A DNA stretch of 64,000 bases from BOG-908 sp965198825 (GCA_965198825.1 CBDAQB010000003.1:2046001-2110000); one strand, 5' to 3'; counted from the first letter of the stretch, positions 1-8,409 are shown. Numbers and translations: made by a program. The notes: a model not told the origin generated them from the letters alone.

Positions 1-591
1 CCCGCCGCCTATATCGACCGCGCCAACCTGCGCGTCACCGGCGGTGAATTCGAACAAAACCTGCAGATCGACAAGGACATCACCACCGGCCGCCTGGATT
101 CACGCTTCTCCGGCCCTGCCATTGATCCGCTCGACAAGGAAGCCGGCTACGACCCGCAGTCCGCCGCCATCAGCTCCGCCTATGTCTCCAGCTTCAACGA
201 CTACGCGCGACAGGTGCTGAAATACGGCGAAGGCAAAACCTACGTCAGCTTCGCCGAGCTCTACAAAAGCTGGGACATGAAGCACAAACCGCCCGGCGCG
301 GAACAGCCGTCCGAACGAGCCGGCAATGTCATGCCCGACCTCGCCAATGCGCTCAAATACAACCCCACGCTCAAGGTGCAGATGGAATATGGCTACTTCG
401 ATCTCGCCACCCCCTTCTTCGAGGGCCTCTACGAAATGCGCCACCTGCCCATCCCGCCTTCGCTACAGAACAATATCGAGTTCCGCGCCTACAAGTCGGG
501 CCATATGGTCTATGCCAACATGGAGGCCTTGAAGCAGCTGCACGATAACGTGGCTGATTTCGTCAGGCGGACTGATAATTTGCAGAAGTAA
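1..591 (+). CDS. Serine carboxypeptidase-like protein (peptidase S10), C-terminal part
   Basis: The frame is open from the window edge to the stop at 591, so only the last 196 residues are seen. The C-terminal part carries the S10 signature: the catalytic Asp lies in YFDLATPFF (fragment residue 134) and the catalytic His in KSGHMVY (residue 168), followed by the usual C-terminal helix. The Ser nucleophile must lie upstream of the window. S10 enzymes remove C-terminal residues from peptides and in proteobacteria are usually exported; the signal sequence is not visible here. A palindromic repeat begins 8 nt after the stop. The family call rests on the two catalytic motifs and their spacing. Confidence 0.75.
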   Translation, partial: PAAYIDRANLRVTGGEFEQNLQIDKDITTGRLDSRFSGPAIDPLDKEAGYDPQSAAISSAYVSSFNDYARQVLKYGEGKTYVSFAELYKSWDMKHKPPGAEQPSERAGNVMPDLANALKYNPTLKVQMEYGYFDLATPFFEGLYEMRHLPIPPSLQNNIEFRAYKSGHMVYANMEALKQLHDNVADFVRRTDNLQK

Positions 592-598
592 GGAAGCA

Positions 599-710
599 CT
601 TCTTTTTTGAAAAAAAGAAGCAAAAAACTTTTGCACTGTGGGACCGAGATGATGACGAAGGCACGGCCCCAAGTCGCAAAAGTTTTTTGGTTCTTTTTTA
701 AAAAAAGAAC
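599..710. repeat. Nested palindromic intergenic repeat, copy 1 (complete)
   Basis: Left arm is a CTTC...GAAG A/T hairpin, followed by CAAAAAACTTTTGC, an asymmetric GC-rich core, GCAAAAGTTTTTTG, and a right GTTC...GAAC hairpin. It lies between the convergent S10 peptidase and aldo/keto reductase genes, so it could terminate transcription from both sides. Confidence 0.9.
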
Positions 711-714
711 GCGC

Positions 715-1758
715 TTACGTCTTCTCCTCAAAAACCTTAGGCACTCGCAACCGGCTCTGCCGAGCCACCATCCACCCGGGATACTCCGCCGGCAAAACGC
801 TCACCTCATCCAGCCGCGTCATCTCCTCATCGCTCAAAGACAACGACACCGCAGCAAGGTTATCGACCAGTTGCTGCTCCGTCCGCGCGCCGATGATGAC
901 GCTGGAGACCCAGGGCTTGGCGAGCAGCCAGGCCAGCGCGACCTGCGCCACCGAAACGCCGTGCTGATCGCCGATCTCCCGCATGGCCGCCACGCAGGCC
1001 CACGCACGGTCGCGCTCCACCGGCGGGAAATCGAACGCCACCCGGCGTGATCCGGCCGGCTCTGCAGAGCCAGGGCCGAACTTTCCCGAGAGCAGCCCGC
1101 CCGCAAGCGGGCTCCACACCATCAGCCCAACGCCTTCCGATTGCAGCAGGGGCACGATCTCGCGTTCGATGTCGCGGCCGGCGATCGAGTAATAGGCCTG
1201 CAGGCTGTCCGGCTTGGTCCAGCCGTGGCGCTCGCTGAGGCCGAGCGCTTTCATGATCCGCCATGCCTGCCAATTCGACACGCCGACATACCGCACGAGC
1301 CCTTGCCTCACGAGATCGTCCAGCGCCCGCAAGGTTTCTTCGATGGGCGTTACGGCGTCGGTGCCATGGATCTGATAAAGATCGATGTGATCCAACTGCA
1401 GCCGCTCGAGGCTCACCTGCACGCCATCCATGATATGCGCCCGGCTCGCGCCATTGTCGTTCGGCCCGTCGCCCATGCCGCCGAACACTTTCGTGGCAAC
1501 CACCACGTCCTTGCGCGCAACGCCGAGATTTTTGAGCGCCTGGCCAAGCAGCCGTTCCGACCCGCCCTCGGAATACACGTCGGCCGTATCGATGAAGTTG
1601 ATGCCCGCCGACAGCGCCTTCTGAACGATGCCGGTCACGGCGTCCTGCTGAAGATCGCCGATCTGGCTCCACACTTCCCCAGTGCCGCCGAAGGTCATGG
1701 TGCCCAGGCAGAGTTCGGAGACATAAAGCCCCGTGCGGCCAAGCAATTTGTAGCGCAT
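715..1758 (-). CDS. Aldo/keto reductase family oxidoreductase
   Basis: A 347-residue NAD(P)H-dependent carbonyl reductase of the aldo/keto reductase superfamily. The start at 1758 (MRYKLLGRTGL) is chosen because the family barrel begins there; an in-frame upstream extension of 42 residues is low-complexity and Arg-rich. The catalytic tetrad is visible: Asp57 and Tyr62 in FIDTADVYSEG, Lys90 in VVVATK, His131 in LYQIHG. The C-terminal SSVIIGARTEQQLVDN segment matches the cofactor phosphate-binding part of the AKR11/YajO-like group. The substrate cannot be deduced. The gene is monocistronic, between repeat copy 1 and tRNA-His. Confidence 0.9.
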   Translation of the reverse strand: MRYKLLGRTGLYVSELCLGTMTFGGTGEVWSQIGDLQQDAVTGIVQKALSAGINFIDTADVYSEGGSERLLGQALKNLGVARKDVVVATKVFGGMGDGPNDNGASRAHIMDGVQVSLERLQLDHIDLYQIHGTDAVTPIEETLRALDDLVRQGLVRYVGVSNWQAWRIMKALGLSERHGWTKPDSLQAYYSIAGRDIEREIVPLLQSEGVGLMVWSPLAGGLLSGKFGPGSAEPAGSRRVAFDFPPVERDRAWACVAAMREIGDQHGVSVAQVALAWLLAKPWVSSVIIGARTEQQLVDNLAAVSLSLSDEEMTRLDEVSVLPAEYPGWMVARQSRLRVPKVFEEKT

Positions 1759-1887
1759 GCAAATTTCCTTCAAAGCGGCGAGAACGACATGGGGCCTAAC
1801 GCCTCGGCATCCACCCCGGCGCCTCCGCCGCGTTGCGCAGGTGATTGACGCCCCGCCCACCGCGGCACTAAACCCCGCGCTCACGGT

Positions 1888-1964
1888 GGCGGACGTAGCT
1901 CAGTTGGTAGAGCGCCGGTTTGTGGTACCGGTTGTCGCGGGTTCGATCCCCGTCGTTCGCCCCA
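1888..1964 (+). tRNA. tRNA-His (GTG anticodon)
   Basis: A cloverleaf can be folded: acceptor GCGGACG pairs with CGTTCGC, the D arm holds AGCTCAGTTGGTAGAGC, the anticodon loop TTGTGGT gives GTG, and the T arm is GCGGGTTCGATCCCCGT. The extra G at 1888 facing discriminator C at 1961 is the hallmark of tRNA-His (G-1:C73). CCA is encoded at 1962-1964. It lies 20 nt upstream of mobA on the same strand. Confidence 0.96.
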
Positions 1965-1983
1965 ACCCGCCCAATCCTCGCCA

Positions 1984-2544
1984 ATGATAGCCGCCCTGAT
2001 CCTGGCAGGCGGAGGCGCCGTCCGCATGGGCGGCCGTGACAAACCGCTCCTGTCCCTAGGCTCCCGAACGATCCTCGCCGAAATCCTCGGCCGCCTCGAG
2101 GGCCAGGCACAAGCCATCGCCCTGAGTGCAAACGGCGACCCCTCCCGCTTTGCGGCCTACCATCTGCCTGTCCTCCCCGATCCCACACCCGACCAGGGCC
2201 CCCTCGCCGGCGTGCTCGAAGGCTTGAAATGGGCAGCGAGCCTCGGCGCCGAAGCGCTGCTCACCGTCCCGGGCGATACCCCCTTCATCCCGCGCGACCT
2301 CGCCCAGCGCCTTCAGCCAGCCCCCGCCTGCGCGTCCAGCGGCGGCAACATCCACCCCCTCGCCGCCCTCTGGCCGGTCACGTGCCTCGACCGTCTTCAA
2401 ACCTGGCAAAACCCCAGGGTGCGGAGCTTCGCCACCGAGATCGGGATGCGTCACGTCGCCTTCCCCGACCCAAACGCCTTCCTCAACGTGAACACACCCG
2501 CCGACCTCGCCATCGCGGTTGAGGCGGCACGCACAATGGACTAA
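1984..2544 (+). CDS. mobA: Molybdenum cofactor guanylyltransferase MobA
   Basis: This 186-residue protein matches MobA in length and motifs. The N-terminal nucleotide-binding loop LILAGGGAVRMGGRDKPLL (residues 5-23) is the GTP site. DPTPDQGPLAGVLEGL in the middle and VPGDTPFIP supply the metal/pterin side. MobA transfers GMP to molybdopterin to form the guanine dinucleotide cofactor used by DMSO-reductase-type enzymes in the cytoplasm. No moa/moe genes are nearby. The start ATG lies 20 nt after tRNA-His, so it may be co-transcribed with the tRNA. Confidence 0.92.
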   Translation: MIAALILAGGGAVRMGGRDKPLLSLGSRTILAEILGRLEGQAQAIALSANGDPSRFAAYHLPVLPDPTPDQGPLAGVLEGLKWAASLGAEALLTVPGDTPFIPRDLAQRLQPAPACASSGGNIHPLAALWPVTCLDRLQTWQNPRVRSFATEIGMRHVAFPDPNAFLNVNTPADLAIAVEAARTMD

Positions 2545-2579
2545 CCCGCCCCTTCGAACCGAAGAAGTGCCTCCCGCCG

Positions 2580-3317
2580 ATGTCCTATGGCCTGATCTCG
2601 CTGGGGCTGCAGATCGCCTTCGCCATCCACGCCTACCGCACCGGCCGCATGAACCCGTGGCTCTGGCTGATCGTGTTCGTCCCCTTCCTGGGCTGCCTGC
2701 TCTACGTCATCCTCGAGCTGCTTCCCGAATGGACCAGCGGCAGCGCCGCCCGGCGCCTTCGCAGCGAAGCCAGTACCGCCCTCGACCCAGGCCGCCGCTA
2801 CCGCGAACTCTCCCGCGCCGTGGAAATCGCCCCCACTGTCCAGAACCAGCTCAACCTCGCCGACGAGGCCATGCGCCTCGACCACGCGCCCGAAGCCCTG
2901 AAGCTCTACGAAGCCTGTGCCACCGGCATACACGCCGAAGAACCAGGCATCCTCCTCGGCCTCGCCCGCGCCCAGTTCGCCACCAAAGACCCCAACGCTG
3001 CCCTGGCCACCATAGACCGCCTGCGCGCCGCAAACCCCGAGCACCACAAGCCCGACACCGACCTCCTCTACGCACGCGCGCTCGACGAAGCCGGCCGCAC
3101 CGGCGACGCCATCACCGCCTTCGCCGCGCTCGCCGACTCCTACCCGGGCGAGGAAGCCCGCGCCCGCTACGCCGCCCTGCTCGCCCGCACGGGCGACCTT
3201 TCCAAAAGCCAGGCCGAATACGCCGAAATCATCCACCGGGTGGATCTCCAGGGCGCCTACTACAAGAAAACACAACGGCCATGGTATGAGGCCGCCAAGC
3301 AGGCCCGGGTGGGGTAG
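2580..3317 (+). CDS. Membrane-anchored tetratricopeptide-repeat-like protein, function unknown
   Basis: A 245-residue protein. Residues 1-50 hold two hydrophobic segments (GLISLGLQIAFAIHAY and PWLWLIVFVPFLGCLLYVIL), resembling the PLDc_N-type N-terminal domain. The remainder is helical, with alternating Ala/Leu/Glu pairs consistent with degenerate TPR units (for example ALKLYEACATGIHAEEPG, then ALDEAGRTGDAITAFAALA). Such proteins are usually inner-membrane scaffolds; no partner or substrate is indicated. It starts 35 nt after mobA and may be co-transcribed. It ends 11 nt before repeat copy 2. Confidence 0.7.
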   Translation: MSYGLISLGLQIAFAIHAYRTGRMNPWLWLIVFVPFLGCLLYVILELLPEWTSGSAARRLRSEASTALDPGRRYRELSRAVEIAPTVQNQLNLADEAMRLDHAPEALKLYEACATGIHAEEPGILLGLARAQFATKDPNAALATIDRLRAANPEHHKPDTDLLYARALDEAGRTGDAITAFAALADSYPGEEARARYAALLARTGDLSKSQAEYAEIIHRVDLQGAYYKKTQRPWYEAAKQARVG

Positions 3318-3327
3318 GAAGGAAGAA

Positions 3328-3439
3328 CTTCTTTTTTGAAAAAAAGAAGCAAAAAACTTTTGCGACCTGGGACCGAGATCGTGGAAGTGCCGAGCCCAAA
3401 TTCTCAAAAGTTTTTTGCTTCTTTTTTTCAAAAAAGAAG
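3328..3439. repeat. Nested palindromic intergenic repeat, copy 2 (complete)
   Basis: Both arms are the C-G subtype (CTTC...GAAG). The core reads GGGACCGAGATCGTGGAAG on the plus strand and defines the family's plus orientation. It is flanked outside by GGAAGGAAG-like and CTTC-rich sequence. It lies between two co-directional genes. Confidence 0.9.
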
Positions 3440-3472
3440 ACCTTCGCTTCTCCTTAATCTAGGTCAACTCAC

Positions 3473-4108
3473 GTGATCGGCTCAGCGCTGAACATCTTCT
3501 TCTACGCGCTCGTCGCCCTCCTGGTCATCGTCGATCCCCCTGGCACCGCCGCCATCTTCGCGGCTATGACGCCGAACGATACGGCCGCCGAGCGCGCGTC
3601 CCAGGCCAGGCGTGCCTGCATCATCGCCTTCGTCGTGCTCGCCACCTTCGGCATTGCCGGCGAAGCCCTTCTCTCCTCCCTCGGCATCGGCCTGCCCGCC
3701 ATGCGCATCTCAGGCGGCATCCTCCTCTTCTTCACCGCAGCCGACATGGTCACCGGCCGCCACGCGCTGCGCAGCACGGACAAGGAGGAGCAGGCCGCCA
3801 TGAACACCGACGAAGACATCGCCATCTTCCCGCTCGGCATTCCCCTCATCGCCGGCCCAGGCGGCATGACAACCATGGTCGTCCTCCATAGCCACGCAGC
3901 CGGCAACATCTGGTCCATCGTCGCCATCGAAGCCGCAGTCGCCGTCACCATCCTGGCCACCTTCGCAGCCCTCCTCGCCGCCAGGCCCATCTCGCGCCTG
4001 CTGGGCGACACCGGCGCCAGCGTCGCAGGGCGCGTGCTGGGCGTGCTGCTAGCAGCACTCGCCGTGCAGATTTCGCTCGACGGCATCCATCAGGCGTTTG
4101 CGCATTGA
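3473..4108 (+). CDS. MarC/NAAT-family integral membrane protein
   Basis: This 211-residue protein has six hydrophobic segments and the MarC family pattern: the first helix ends VIVDPPGTAAIFAAMTP, and the second half has the cognate motif IPLIAGPGGMTTMV. MarC proteins are inner-membrane proteins once linked to multiple antibiotic resistance; their transport substrate is not established. The start is GTG at 3473; no nearer ATG keeps the first helix. It ends 14 nt before repeat copy 3 and starts 34 nt after copy 2, so it is bracketed by the repeats. Confidence 0.88.
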   Translation: MIGSALNIFFYALVALLVIVDPPGTAAIFAAMTPNDTAAERASQARRACIIAFVVLATFGIAGEALLSSLGIGLPAMRISGGILLFFTAADMVTGRHALRSTDKEEQAAMNTDEDIAIFPLGIPLIAGPGGMTTMVVLHSHAAGNIWSIVAIEAAVAVTILATFAALLAARPISRLLGDTGASVAGRVLGVLLAALAVQISLDGIHQAFAH

Positions 4109-4121
4109 GAGGAAGGAAGGT

Positions 4122-4233
4122 CTTCTTTTTTGAAAACAAGAAGCAAAAAACTTTTAGACTTTTAGGCCAGGCGTTCCCACGATCTCGGTCCCAAGTCGCA
4201 AAAGTTTTTTGGTTCTTTTTTTCAAAAAAGAAC
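4122..4233. repeat. Nested palindromic intergenic repeat, copy 3 (complete, inverted core)
   Basis: Left arm C-G subtype with one A-to-C change, right arm G-C subtype. The core is the reverse complement of copy 2 (CCCACGATCTCGGTCCC), showing the element occurs in both orientations. Its right arm ends 20 nt before the start of the next gene, and translating through it produces a false N-terminal extension. Confidence 0.9.
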
Positions 4234-4253
4234 ACGCTTGTTTTGATCAAACC

Positions 4254-4859
4254 ATGACCAGACTGCAAAAACTCATCGCCGCCGCGCGCGCCCTAGGCGC
4301 CGGCGTGCTTTTCGACTTCGGCGGCATCGTCGTCTTCTATGCCCTCATGTACACGGTGGGCCTGAAGGCGGCGATCGCCGGCACCATTGTCTTCGTCGCC
4401 ATCGACGCCGTCCGCCGCCACCGCGCGAAGCTCGGCTTTCCGAAGATCTACGTGCTTTCCACCACCCTGGTGATCGTGTTCGGCATCATCGACATCGTCG
4501 CCAAGACTCCCTTCATGCTGAAGTGGGAGGGCGTTCTCACGAACCTTGCCGTCATGGCCTTCTTCCTGTTCGGCATGCGCGGCCGCTCGGTGTTCCAGGA
4601 GCTTGCCGAGCAGCAATCCGGCCAGACCTTCACGGATGCTTCTACGATCCGCCTCTTCAAGCTCATGACCCTGCTATGGGCGCTCTACTTTCTCTCGAAA
4701 GCCGTCTTTGACGTGTATACTGGCCTCACCATGCCGCTCGCCCGCGCCCTGGCCGTGAGGCAGGTCGTGGGCTTCGTGGGAATGGGCGCCATGGTGCTCG
4801 TGACCATACAGGCGGAAAAATTCTTGCGCTTCCTGACCCACAGGGGCTGGTTCGCGTAA
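4254..4859 (+). CDS. IspZ/YciB-like septation-family inner-membrane protein
   Basis: 201 residues with about five transmembrane segments. The segment VLSTTLVIVFGIIDIVAKTP followed by FMLKW aligns by pattern with the YciB/IspZ family core (a helix, then F-I/L-KWK/E). YciB-type proteins sit in the inner membrane and affect septation and envelope assembly. The start at ATG 4254 (MTRLQKL) is preferred over 4209, whose extra 15 residues (MVLFFKKE...) are encoded by repeat copy 3. The family is divergent, so the assignment is moderate; another small polytopic family is possible. Confidence 0.65.
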   Translation: MTRLQKLIAAARALGAGVLFDFGGIVVFYALMYTVGLKAAIAGTIVFVAIDAVRRHRAKLGFPKIYVLSTTLVIVFGIIDIVAKTPFMLKWEGVLTNLAVMAFFLFGMRGRSVFQELAEQQSGQTFTDASTIRLFKLMTLLWALYFLSKAVFDVYTGLTMPLARALAVRQVVGFVGMGAMVLVTIQAEKFLRFLTHRGWFA

Positions 4860-4903
4860 CACTCTCATGCCGGACGCGACACGCCGGGCCCAAGGAGCAG
4901 CCG

Positions 4904-5350
4904 ATGACGAGACTGACCACCCCGACGCTGACGCTGCTGGCCGCCCTCGCCTCGTCCCACATGGCAGCCTTCGACTCAGCCTGGGGCCAGCAGGCCACCC
5001 AAGCTCACAAGACAGCCAAGTCCGACAACCCGTTCCTCTCCTCGGATCACGGCACCGCCGACTGGTTCTCCCTCGGCCCACGCCGCGACCCGCTGATCGC
5101 CGGCGCCTACGACAAGGACGAAGTCACGAACGACCTGCGCGCCAACGAAAGCATCACCGTCTACGCCCGCCGCCACCACCTCGAAGTTCCCGAGGACAAC
5201 CGTCCAGGCACCACGCCAGACGAAGCCTGGCAATCGGATGCCGCCCGCTCCTATGTCCCAGCTCTGGGCGACAGCTGCGACAAACACAGCGTCTGCGTCT
5301 CGCCTGATCAGAAGGGGCTGATACCGAGTATTTTTGGGTCGAATTGGTAG
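4904..5350 (+). CDS. Predicted secreted protein, function unknown
   Basis: This 148-residue protein is not a family I recognise. Residues 1-28 look like a Sec signal peptide (LTTPTLTLLAALASS core, then SAWGQQ, with cleavage near WGQ). The mature part is hydrophilic, with DNPFLSSDHGTADWFSLGPRRDP, and two cysteines near the C-terminus in DSCDKHSVCV that could form a disulfide in the periplasm. The gene begins 44 nt after the IspZ-like gene on the same strand and ends 12 nt before repeat copy 4. Confidence 0.6.
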   Translation: MTRLTTPTLTLLAALASSHMAAFDSAWGQQATQAHKTAKSDNPFLSSDHGTADWFSLGPRRDPLIAGAYDKDEVTNDLRANESITVYARRHHLEVPEDNRPGTTPDEAWQSDAARSYVPALGDSCDKHSVCVSPDQKGLIPSIFGSNW

Positions 5351-5361
5351 GCAAGAAAGCA

Positions 5362-5473
5362 CTTCTTTTTTGAAAAAAAGAAGCAAACAACTTCTGCACT
5401 TTGGGACCGAGATCGTGGAACGGCTGGGCACAAACTCGTAAAAGTTTTTTGCTTCTTTTTTTCAAAAAAGAAG
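5362..5473. repeat. Nested palindromic intergenic repeat, copy 4 (complete)
   Basis: Both arms C-G subtype; inner arm slightly decayed (CAAACAACTTCTGC). Plus-oriented core. It sits between convergent genes: 12 nt after the upstream stop and 11 nt before the stop of the minus-strand DUF2934 gene. Confidence 0.9.
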
Positions 5474-5483
5474 TGCTTCCTTC

Positions 5484-5729
5484 CTACGCTTTCCCCAACG
5501 CCCGCTCAGCAGCAAACCAAAACCGCTCAGCCGTCCAAAGCGGCTTTCCAGCGTCGAGCCACAACAAATAGGCCGCGCGCCGGATAGCATTCTCCCGCTC
5601 CACCAGACGCGTCACTTCCGCCTGCGCGCGAGACCAGAATTCATCGTTGCGCCCGTGCGGCCTGCCCTCCGCCACCCACAAATCATGGGCGTGGCACCGA
5701 ACGCGATCATCAAGTTTCTTCAACAGCAT
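5484..5729 (-). CDS. DUF2934-type small protein with two tandem motifs
   Basis: 81 residues. Two copies of the DUF2934 pattern A-x-x-LW-x-x-x-G-(R/K)-P-x(5-6)-FW are visible: HDLWVAEGRPHGRNDEFW in the first half and YLLWLDAGKPLWTAERFW in the second. Family members are short soluble proteins common in Alphaproteobacteria; no biochemical role is established. Most have one motif, so this is a tandem version. It lies between repeat copies 4 and 5. Confidence 0.7.
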   Translation of the reverse strand: MLLKKLDDRVRCHAHDLWVAEGRPHGRNDEFWSRAQAEVTRLVERENAIRRAAYLLWLDAGKPLWTAERFWFAAERALGKA

Positions 5730-5768
5730 GTGTCGATACCCAAACCAAAGGGCCGCGCCTAAGAAAGT

Positions 5769-5819
5769 GCCGGGCCAAGACTTCGAAAAGTTTTTTGCTT
5801 CTTTTTTTCAAAAAAGAAG
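5769..5819. repeat. Palindromic repeat, copy 5 (right half only)
   Basis: Only the GAAAAGTTTTTTG inner arm and the CTTC...GAAG outer hairpin are present, preceded by a core remnant (GTGCCGGGCC). The left half is missing. It lies upstream of the DUF2934 gene and 70 nt before the stop of the CsbD gene. Confidence 0.85.
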
Positions 5820-5888
5820 ACTCTTCCTTTCTGCCTCGGAAGAAGCGGCACCCGCTCCAGGCGGGCACCGCTTCCCGATCTTAGACGA

Positions 5889-6068
5889 CTACTTCAGCGC
5901 GTCGCGAACCGTGTCCTTCGCGCCGCCGACGGTGTTCTGCACCTTGCCGGCAGCCTTTTCGGCCTTGCCTTCGGCTTCGGTCTGCGTGTCGCCGGTCACC
6001 TTGCCGATGGCCTCCTTGATGGAGCCCTTGACCTGCTGGGCAACGCCTTCGATGCGATCCTTGTCCAT
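5889..6068 (-). CDS. CsbD-family stress-response protein
   Basis: A 59-residue Lys/Ala/Glu/Gly-rich protein reading MDKDRIEGVAQQVKGSIKEA and then GKVTGD, EAEGKAEKAAGKVQNTVGG. This is the CsbD pattern (KG-x-KE-x-x-GK-x-TGD, then AEG). CsbD proteins are abundant under general stress; their molecular role is unclear. It is close in sequence to the second copy at 41843-42028. It is followed downstream by repeat copy 5. The stop is TAG at 5889-5891. Confidence 0.9.
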   Translation of the reverse strand: MDKDRIEGVAQQVKGSIKEAIGKVTGDTQTEAEGKAEKAAGKVQNTVGGAKDTVRDALK

Positions 6069-6204
6069 GTGCTTATTCCTTCATCAGGCCTGGCGCTCGT
6101 CACGGCCGGAATGGCCGGGGCTTCGTCAGTGCACGGAAGGTGGCGAGCGCTACGGCGTCTTCAGCGGCGCGTTTGCATCAGGAAGGGTAGTGCATTTGCG
6201 CCGC

Positions 6205-7728
6205 TCAGCGCGCCTTGGCGCTCCGGCTGCCCGGCCTGGCGGGGCGCGCGGCGGGCGCGGTGCCGCCGAACCCGCGGTCGCGCGCCCACACCAGGGCTTC
6301 GGCGCGCCGGTGCACGCCGAGCTTGCTGTAAAGCGCAGCCACGTGGTTGCGCACCGTGTTCAGCGCGAGATCGAGCGAACGCGCGATCTCCTTGTCCGCC
6401 ATGCCGCGGCAGATCAGTGAAAGGATCTCGGTCTCCCGTGCGGTCAGGTCGGCGAGTTCAGGCGCGGGGCGGTTGCTGCCGTGTGGGCGGCGCAGCGCCG
6501 CCATCTTCTCGACCACTGTGCTGCTGAACCACGAGGTGTCGTGCATCACTGCCTCGATAGCCGCCACCAGCTCGCTTTCGCTACGCCTGCGCTCGGTGAT
6601 GTCCTGCAGAACGCTCAGCACGCACGCCGTTCCATGGATGGTCACTGTCTCGGCCGACACCAGGCAGTCGAGCATGTCGCCGCTTCTCGTCTGCACCGGC
6701 AGTTCGAGGTTTCGAATGCTGCCTGTCGCAGACAGCCCCGCATCGAGAATACGCTGCGACGCGGAGCCGTCCCACAGACGCAGTTCGCTGGCGCTTCGGC
6801 CGATCACCTCTGTCAGGCCGTAGCCGGTAGCTGCGGTAAAAGCCTCGTTGGCATCGAGTATCTGTCCATTCGCGGCATTGCTGATGAATGTCGGCACCGG
6901 CGCCAGGCGGAACGATTTGGCGAAGCGCTCCTCGCTTTGGCGCAGCGCGTCCTCGGCTTTCTTGCGCGGCTCCATGTCCATGAAGGTGAAGAGCATGCAG
7001 GGCTCTTCGCCGATTTCGATGGGCTGGCCGGCGACGACGACGCATTTGGTGCCGCCCTGCGGCAGCTTGAGCGTCGCCTCCATCTGCGGAATGGTGCGCC
7101 CTTCCGTCAGCCGTTCGATGCCGAGGTCGCGCTTGTCGGCGCCTTCCATGACATCCACTTCGTAAACCGACCGGCCGAGCACCGCCTCGCGCTCGTAGCC
7201 AGTCATCTCCAGAAAGCCGACATTCACCTTGATGTAGCGCAGGTCTGCAAGACGCGCGATGACGGCGGGCGCAGGATTGGCGTTGAAGGTCTTCTCGAAC
7301 CGCTCTTCCGCCTCGAAGCGGGCGCTCGCATCCTGCAGCACCAGGACCAGGCATTCCGGCTCCCCGTCCTCGTCCGTCAGCACCAGGCTGCGCACCCGGT
7401 GAACCCACTGCGGCTCGTCCGCACCGGCGGCCGCAACCTCGACGATGACTTCCGAAAAAGCCTCGCCGGCGATCACCCGGTCGATCGGATATTCGCCGTC
7501 GGGCAGCTTGTGGTTGTTCCGATATCGCAAGGCAAAGCGCTTGCGGTAATCGGCAACATCCGCGCCCAGGTCGGCCAGCGACTCTGCCCCGTGCATCTGG
7601 AGCGCCGCTTCATTGGCCCACAGAATGGCCTGGTCAGGGCTGACGAGGATGATCCCCTCACCGAGCCCGGCGATGATCTGCTGCAGTTGTCTCAGGTTGG
7701 CGCGCCGGCCGGGCATGTGATCTGACAT
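6205..7728 (-). CDS. Three-PAS-domain LuxR-type transcriptional regulator
   Basis: 507 residues. Three PAS domains follow one another (about 12-130, 140-260, 265-385), each with PAS features such as ILWANEAALQMHG, RYIKVNVGFLEMTGYERE and ILDANEAFTAATGYG. A C-terminal LuxR/FixJ helix-turn-helix (about 425-485) contains LTARETEILSLICRGMADKE, then AxNTVRNHVAALYSKLGV. No histidine kinase or receiver domain is present, so it is a one-component sensor-regulator, probably cytoplasmic; the ligand or redox cofactor is not evident. The CsbD gene lies 136 nt downstream on the same strand, suggesting but not proving a stress regulon. It is divergent from the hydrolase at 7822. Confidence 0.9.
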   Translation of the reverse strand: MSDHMPGRRANLRQLQQIIAGLGEGIILVSPDQAILWANEAALQMHGAESLADLGADVADYRKRFALRYRNNHKLPDGEYPIDRVIAGEAFSEVIVEVAAAGADEPQWVHRVRSLVLTDEDGEPECLVLVLQDASARFEAEERFEKTFNANPAPAVIARLADLRYIKVNVGFLEMTGYEREAVLGRSVYEVDVMEGADKRDLGIERLTEGRTIPQMEATLKLPQGGTKCVVVAGQPIEIGEEPCMLFTFMDMEPRKKAEDALRQSEERFAKSFRLAPVPTFISNAANGQILDANEAFTAATGYGLTEVIGRSASELRLWDGSASQRILDAGLSATGSIRNLELPVQTRSGDMLDCLVSAETVTIHGTACVLSVLQDITERRRSESELVAAIEAVMHDTSWFSSTVVEKMAALRRPHGSNRPAPELADLTARETEILSLICRGMADKEIARSLDLALNTVRNHVAALYSKLGVHRRAEALVWARDRGFGGTAPAARPARPGSRSAKAR

Positions 7729-7821
7729 CGCGCAGCGTTGGACCCCATAAGATGGTCAGGTGGCAAGACCAAGCCGAACGCCTGCCAGCCACAACCGACA
7801 CGGCCGCAAAGGAGTCCAACC

Positions 7822-8409
7822 ATGCCACCAGAAAATGCCCCGCTCAGGGTCATCATCCTCCACGGCGCACGCGGCGGCCCCGATACCAACTGGTTTCCCT
7901 GGCTCCAGACAGCGCTGGAAGCCGAAGGCATCGAAGTCCTGCGTCCCCGCTTTCCCACCCCGGAGGGCCAATCCCTTCCAGCCTGGTTGAGCATCTACGA
8001 CAGCGCGGTCGAAGCCCTCCCGCCGGCGCCGACGATCCTCGTGGGCCACAGCCTGGGTTGCGCCTTTACGCTACGCGTCATCGAGCGCAGGGAGTCGCCA
8101 CTGGCAGGCGTTTTCCTGGCCGCCGGCTTCATCGGCGCGCTCAACCTTGCCGACTACGACACGATCAACCGCTCCTTCTTCGCAACACCCTTCGACTGGC
8201 CGGCCATTCGCGCGCGGAAAGGGCCAGCCTCGCATTGCTGGGCCGGCGCGGACGATCCCTATTTCCCCCCGTCGCGCTCGCAGGAAATCGCCACCGGCCT
8301 TGATGCGCCGCTGGACATCATACCAGGCGGCGGGCACCTCAACGACGAGTCGAATTTCAAAACCTTCCCGCAAATGCGGGATGCCATCCTCGCAGCGCGA
8401 TCCGCCTAG
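7822..8409 (+). CDS. RBBP9/YdeN-family alpha/beta hydrolase
   Basis: 195 residues from ATG 7822, which has AAAGGAG 7 nt upstream; a longer reading from 7738 lacks such a site and adds low-complexity sequence. The nucleophile elbow GHSLGC puts Ser at 77. The acid is probably Asp145 in GADDPYFPP, and the base His172 in GGGHLND. These features, the small size and VIILHGARGGPDTNWFPWL at the start fit the RBBP9/YdeN serine hydrolases, whose natural substrates are unknown. It is convergent with otsA: the stop is adjacent to the otsA stop with no spacer. Confidence 0.85.
   Translation: MPPENAPLRVIILHGARGGPDTNWFPWLQTALEAEGIEVLRPRFPTPEGQSLPAWLSIYDSAVEALPPAPTILVGHSLGCAFTLRVIERRESPLAGVFLAAGFIGALNLADYDTINRSFFATPFDWPAIRARKGPASHCWAGADDPYFPPSRSQEIATGLDAPLDIIPGGGHLNDESNFKTFPQMRDAILAARSA

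Noticed and set aside
4209..4253. N-terminal extension MVLFFKKE... of the IspZ-like protein, and similar extensions before pyrH and eno
   Set aside because: These residues are encoded by the right or left arm of the palindromic repeat read through in frame; the real starts lie after the element.
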